9,541 nucleotides of DNA, from positions 1-9,541 of the forward strand of contig JASHOI010000578.1 in assembly GCA_030041195.1 (NCBI GenBank), written 5' to 3'. The position numbers and the translations under genes were made by a program. Source of the DNA: Streptosporangiaceae bacterium. Lineage in GTDB: Bacteria; Actinomycetota; Actinomycetes; Streptosporangiales; Streptosporangiaceae. The notes beneath the pieces are model-generated. The model saw nothing but the letters and a program-made list of their open reading frames with translations. It did not search any database and was not told the DNA's origin. Positions 7,535 through 9,541 of this stretch are shown one piece after another. Each line of letters opens with the position of its first letter. Position 1 is the first letter of the stretch.

Positions 7535-7975
7535 GTGGAGGAGATCAACCGCACCATCATCTCCCTGCTGGCCAGCGACGGCAGGATGAGCTTCACCGAG
7601 CTGGCGAAGCGCACCGGCCTCTCGGTCTCGGCTGCGCAGCAGCGGGTGCGCCGGCTGGAACGGCGTGGCGTGATCAAGGGGTACGCGGCGATCATCGACC
7701 CGGAAGACGCCGGGCTGCCGCTGACCGCGTTCGTTTCCATCAAGCCGTTCGACCCCGCCGCACCCGATGACGCACCGCAGCGGCTGGCGCACTTGACCGC
7801 GATCGAGGCCTGCCACAGCGTGGCCGGGGAAGAGAACTACATACTCAAGGTCCGGGTGGCGACCCCGGCCGAACTGGAGGACCTGCTGCAGGAGATCCGC
7901 TCCGCCGCCAGCGTGTCCACCCGCACCACCGTGGTGCTGAGCACCCCGTACGAGAACCGTCCGCCGAAGGTGTGA
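7535..7975 (+). CDS. Lrp/AsnC-family transcriptional regulator
   Basis: This 146-residue protein, counted from GTG 7535, has the usual Lrp/AsnC length. The N-terminal winged helix-turn-helix spans about 1-60: EEINRTIISLL, then TELAKRTGLSVSAAQQRVRRL with the recognition helix, then GVIKGYAAIIDPE. The RAM ligand-binding/oligomerisation domain spans about 62-140 and includes the typical HSVAGEENYILKV stretch. Family members sense amino acids or related small molecules and often regulate themselves and a divergent neighbour. Here the neighbour is the MsiK-like ATPase, and the shared gap has phased repeats. An in-frame TTG at 7472 would add 21 residues, but these are unlike Lrp N-termini and no ribosome-binding site supports it. 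The 22-bp gap to the convergent AMP-binding-like gene shows no terminator. The ligand is unknown. Confidence 0.9.
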   Translation: MEEINRTIISLLASDGRMSFTELAKRTGLSVSAAQQRVRRLERRGVIKGYAAIIDPEDAGLPLTAFVSIKPFDPAAPDDAPQRLAHLTAIEACHSVAGEENYILKVRVATPAELEDLLQEIRSAASVSTRTTVVLSTPYENRPPKV

Positions 7976-7997
7976 CTCCCGCTGCCCGCCCGTGCCG

Positions 7998-8831
7998 CTA
8001 CGACGCTACGGCGAACACCCGCAGCCGCTCACCGGCGCCGACGGCCACGCTGCCCGCGGCGATCATCGCGGTGCCGTGGTAGACGTCGGCGGCCGTGATC
8101 AGCTCGTCGGCGCTGGCGGCGACCACGGTCGCGCCGCAGAGCAGCGAGTGGTCGAGCAGGGCGGTGTACGACCGGCCGTCGCCCACCGGCGGAGCGGCAA
8201 GAACAACGTCCTTCTCGCAGACCCCGGCCTCGATCTCCAGCCGCCGCAGCAGCCCGGACATGTCGTAGTGGCTGACCGGCGCCGGGCTGAGCATCCCGTC
8301 CGGGTCGCGGGCGTACGGCAGCAGCGCCGGGTCCTGCGGCCGGGCCGCGGCCGGCTGCAGGGTGCCCATCCCGAGCAGGGCGCTGAACTGGATCGTGCCG
8401 GGCGACTCGCCGAATGAGATCACCTGCCGCACCCAGGACCGGTCCGCGGCGGCGAGCGCGGAACTGGCCAGCGGCGGCGCGGTCAGCAGCATCCGCGCAC
8501 CGCAGTCCGCGAGCTGGCCGGCGATCTCCGGCACGGTGAGCCCGGTGGCGACCGGCGTGGGCACGCCCCCGGCGGCCCGGATGGCGTGCGCCGCGAACAC
8601 ATAGCAGGCCGCATCGGGAACGTAGACGCCGATGACATCGCGCGGCTGCAGACCGCGCCAGGCCAGGCCGGCCGCGGCCGCCTGCACCGTGGCCGCGAGA
8701 TCCGCGTATCCGCATGCGGGGTCCGCTGGGCCGCCGACGAGGGCCCGGTGCTCTCCGCGGGACGGTGCCACGGCCAGCAGCCGCTGCGTAACCGTGGCCT
8801 CGCCGAGCGGCGCCTCACTGCCCATCGTCAT
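7998..8831 (-). CDS. Truncated AMP-binding (adenylate-forming) enzyme-like protein lacking the P-loop
   Basis: The 277 residues match the N-terminal part of acyl-CoA synthetase/4-coumarate-CoA ligase-type enzymes: GYADLAATVQAAAAGLAWRGL, RDVIGVYVPDAACYVFAAHAI and GGVPTPV (about 41-93). Family members have about 500 residues; this one stops where the family usually reaches its PP-x-x-x-x-LAK region. The expected P-loop (SSGTTG-x-PKG) should fall at about 172-184, after LPY, but the sequence there is ARDPDGMLSPAP, without the glycine-rich loop or lysine. Later motifs and the C-terminal lid are absent, and the DNA beyond the stop is the convergent lrp gene, so a simple frameshift does not explain it. 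Catalysis of adenylation is unlikely. It may be a non-catalytic binding or regulatory protein, or a decayed relic; the clean high-GC3 reading frame favours selection. ATG 8831 has GGAGG 10 nt upstream. TTG 8858 is an unlikely alternative start. Confidence 0.78.
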   Translation of the reverse strand: MTMGSEAPLGEATVTQRLLAVAPSRGEHRALVGGPADPACGYADLAATVQAAAAGLAWRGLQPRDVIGVYVPDAACYVFAAHAIRAAGGVPTPVATGLTVPEIAGQLADCGARMLLTAPPLASSALAAADRSWVRQVISFGESPGTIQFSALLGMGTLQPAAARPQDPALLPYARDPDGMLSPAPVSHYDMSGLLRRLEIEAGVCEKDVVLAAPPVGDGRSYTALLDHSLLCGATVVAASADELITAADVYHGTAMIAAGSVAVGAGERLRVFAVAS

Positions 8832-8841
8832 GAGCTGGGAA

Positions 8842-8846
8842 CCTCC
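8842..8846 (-). promoter_or_regulatory. Shine-Dalgarno for the AMP-binding-like gene
   Basis: On the minus strand GGAGG lies 10 nt before ATG 8831 and 16 nt before a second in-frame ATG at 8825. It falls inside any protein begun at TTG 8858, which argues for the start at 8831. Confidence 0.55.
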
Positions 8847-8919
8847 AGATGCGGACAAGGCTCAGCCCCCCGTCGCCTCGACGTTACGGCCCGGTACCGG
8901 CGCACCGCATCGTCAGGAC

Positions 8920-8938
8920 TATGTAGTCGGGTATGTAG
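8920..8938. repeat. Tandem TATGTAG repeat pair
   Basis: TATGTAG occurs at 8920-8926 and 8932-8938, 12 bp apart. A third copy at 9188-9194 lies just past the LuxR-type stop. The motif is AT-rich against its surroundings. It could be a regulator half-site or, read as CTACATA on the minus strand, part of a -10 region for the AMP-binding-like gene. Confidence 0.3.
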
Positions 8939-8954
8939 CCGCCGCCGGCCCGGC

Positions 8955-8966
8955 GCCCGTACGGGC
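8955..8966. promoter_or_regulatory. Perfect 12-bp palindrome
   Basis: GCCCGTACGGGC reads the same on both strands. It lies about 125 bp upstream of the AMP-binding-like start. It may be an operator, though GC-rich palindromes of this length can arise by chance more readily in such DNA. Confidence 0.3.
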
Positions 8967-8978
8967 CGGTGGCGGGAG

Positions 8979-9015
8979 CGCGTGCGGGCCCGGCAGGTGC
9001 CCGGGCCCGCATGCG
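8979..9015 (-). terminator. Strong hairpin, candidate terminator or leader structure
   Basis: Arms at 8979-8993 and 9001-9015 match at 14 of 15 positions around a 7-nt loop. The single exception is A-C on the minus strand and G-U on the plus strand. No T-run follows on either strand, but actinobacterial terminators often lack one. It lies about 200 nt beyond the LuxR-type stop, so it could end that transcript. If transcription reads through, it would instead be a structure in the leader of the AMP-binding-like mRNA. Confidence 0.4.
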
Positions 9016-9216
9016 AGAGCCTGGCCAAGGCCGGACACCCCCCTCCTGATGGCCGGAGCGAGTCCAGGGCCCCGCACTTGCGCTCTGACCATCACGTTAG
9101 GCAGCCCGGTGCAATTTCACATGCCCAGAATTGGCCATCCGGATGTGCATTCTGCGGCGGCGCCGCATGTGTAGAGCGGGCGGCGGATATGTAGGCGCGT
9201 GCCGGCCCGGCGGCTG

Positions 9217-9541
9217 CTAGCCGGGGCCCCCGGACTCGCGTTGCGCCGCCCACGCGGCGACCTGTGCCCGGGAGGTGAAACCGAGCTTGCTGAAGATGTT
9301 GGCGACGTGTCTTGCCGCGGTGGCCGGGCTGATCACGAGCTCATCGGCGATGCCGCGGTTGGACAGGCCGCGGGCGATCAGCCCGGCAATCTCGAGCTCG
9401 CGTGGGGTCAGCGTGGTGGTGGCGGCGGAGCTGATCGGCGCGGCCGCCTGCGGCGGAACCCCATCCCTGGCCGCGTCGGGCAGTTCGCCGCCGCCGGCCG
9501 TGACCGCGAACTTGACCGCCTCGTGCGCGCCCATCGCCGCG
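9217..9541 (-). CDS. LuxR-family transcriptional regulator, C-terminal part (5' end outside window)
   Basis: The frame is open to the window edge, and the 107 residues visible are the C-terminus of a longer regulator. Residues 44-100 form a LuxR/FixJ-type helix-turn-helix: TLTPRELEIAGLIARGLSNR, then the recognition helix with SPATAARHVANIFSKLG and SRAQVAAW. The preceding stretch (AHEAVKFAVTAGG, then a proline/alanine linker) resembles the end of the helical repeat region of large LAL-type (MalT-like) or ATPase-containing regulators, so the protein is probably large. An internal ATG at 9534 is unlikely to be the real start. It lies upstream of the AMP-binding-like gene on the same strand, across a 385-bp gap, and might control it. 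The inducer is unknown. Confidence 0.9.
   Translation of the reverse strand, partial: AAMGAHEAVKFAVTAGGGELPDAARDGVPPQAAAPISSAATTTLTPRELEIAGLIARGLSNRGIADELVISPATAARHVANIFSKLGFTSRAQVAAWAAQRESGGPG

Larger units (their letters stand above)
8832..9216. other. 385-bp non-coding gap rich in dyads
   Basis: No convincing gene lies here. Open frames through it are GC-rich shadows without family features. It separates the stop of the LuxR-type gene from the start of the AMP-binding-like gene, both on the minus strand. It holds perfect palindromes at 8891-8900 (CCGGTACCGG), 8955-8966 and 9136-9145 (CATCCGGATG), a long hairpin at 8979-9015, an inverted repeat at 9153-9167 (TGCGGC-GGC-GCCGCA) and TATGTAG repeats. 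The part around 9090-9155 is poorer in GC than the flanks, as expected of a promoter region, but I could not define a clear -35/-10 pair. Confidence 0.6.

Noticed and set aside
7998..8831. Recent frameshift splitting a full-length acyl-CoA synthetase
   Set aside because: The DNA beyond the stop is the convergent Lrp-type gene. No frame there encodes the missing C-terminal motifs, and the P-loop is already lost within the intact frame.
8586..9194. Plus-strand frames running through the gap and the AMP-binding-like gene
   Set aside because: They are low-complexity, arginine/proline-rich translations without motifs, and are antisense shadows of the minus-strand gene.

Overview
The window is very GC-rich, and its codons end in G or C almost throughout. 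It encodes families typical of high-GC Actinobacteria: FtsX/MacB-type transporters, a stand-alone FenA-like 5' nuclease, a SpoIIE-type PP2C phosphatase, a MsiK-like shared sugar ATPase, an Lrp/AsnC regulator and a LuxR-type regulator. It looks like a chromosomal segment from a Streptomyces/Streptosporangium-type actinomycete. I see no insertion sequence, phage gene, tRNA, rRNA or CRISPR array.

Left part (1-3984, plus strand): the C-terminal part of an FtsX-family permease is followed by two different MacB/LolD-type ATPases. The spacing is operon-like: a strong Shine-Dalgarno spans the first junction and an ATGA overlap forms the second. The first ATPase carries an extra C-terminal segment that resembles an AbrB/SpoVT swapped-hairpin. 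A 5'-3' exonuclease/flap endonuclease follows closely and may be co-transcribed.

Middle (3981-6125): a SpoIIE-type phosphatase on the minus strand converges on the exonuclease, and their stop codons share one CTAG. It diverges from an M24 (Xaa-Pro dipeptidase-like) metallopeptidase. The 102-bp gap between these two genes holds a perfect 14-bp palindrome.

Right part (6133-7975): a MalK/MsiK-like ATPase without permease or binding-protein genes (minus) diverges from an Lrp/AsnC regulator (plus). The 199-bp gap between them is the most striking non-coding element here. It holds four TGTTA direct repeats spaced 11, 21 and 31 bp, close to 1, 2 and 3 helical turns, overlapping a candidate msiK-like promoter and an inverted repeat. 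This suggests a phased Lrp-type operator controlling one or both genes.

Right end (7998-9541, minus strand): the C-terminus of a LuxR-family regulator is followed, after a 385-bp non-coding gap rich in dyads, by a 277-residue protein. That protein matches only the N-terminal part of adenylate-forming (AMP-binding) enzymes and has no recognisable ATP-binding P-loop. It is a candidate pseudo-enzyme or relic.

No known defence, biosynthetic or mobile system is visible. The less familiar elements are the ATPase with the AbrB-like tail, the half AMP-binding protein with its structured upstream region, and the phased repeat array.
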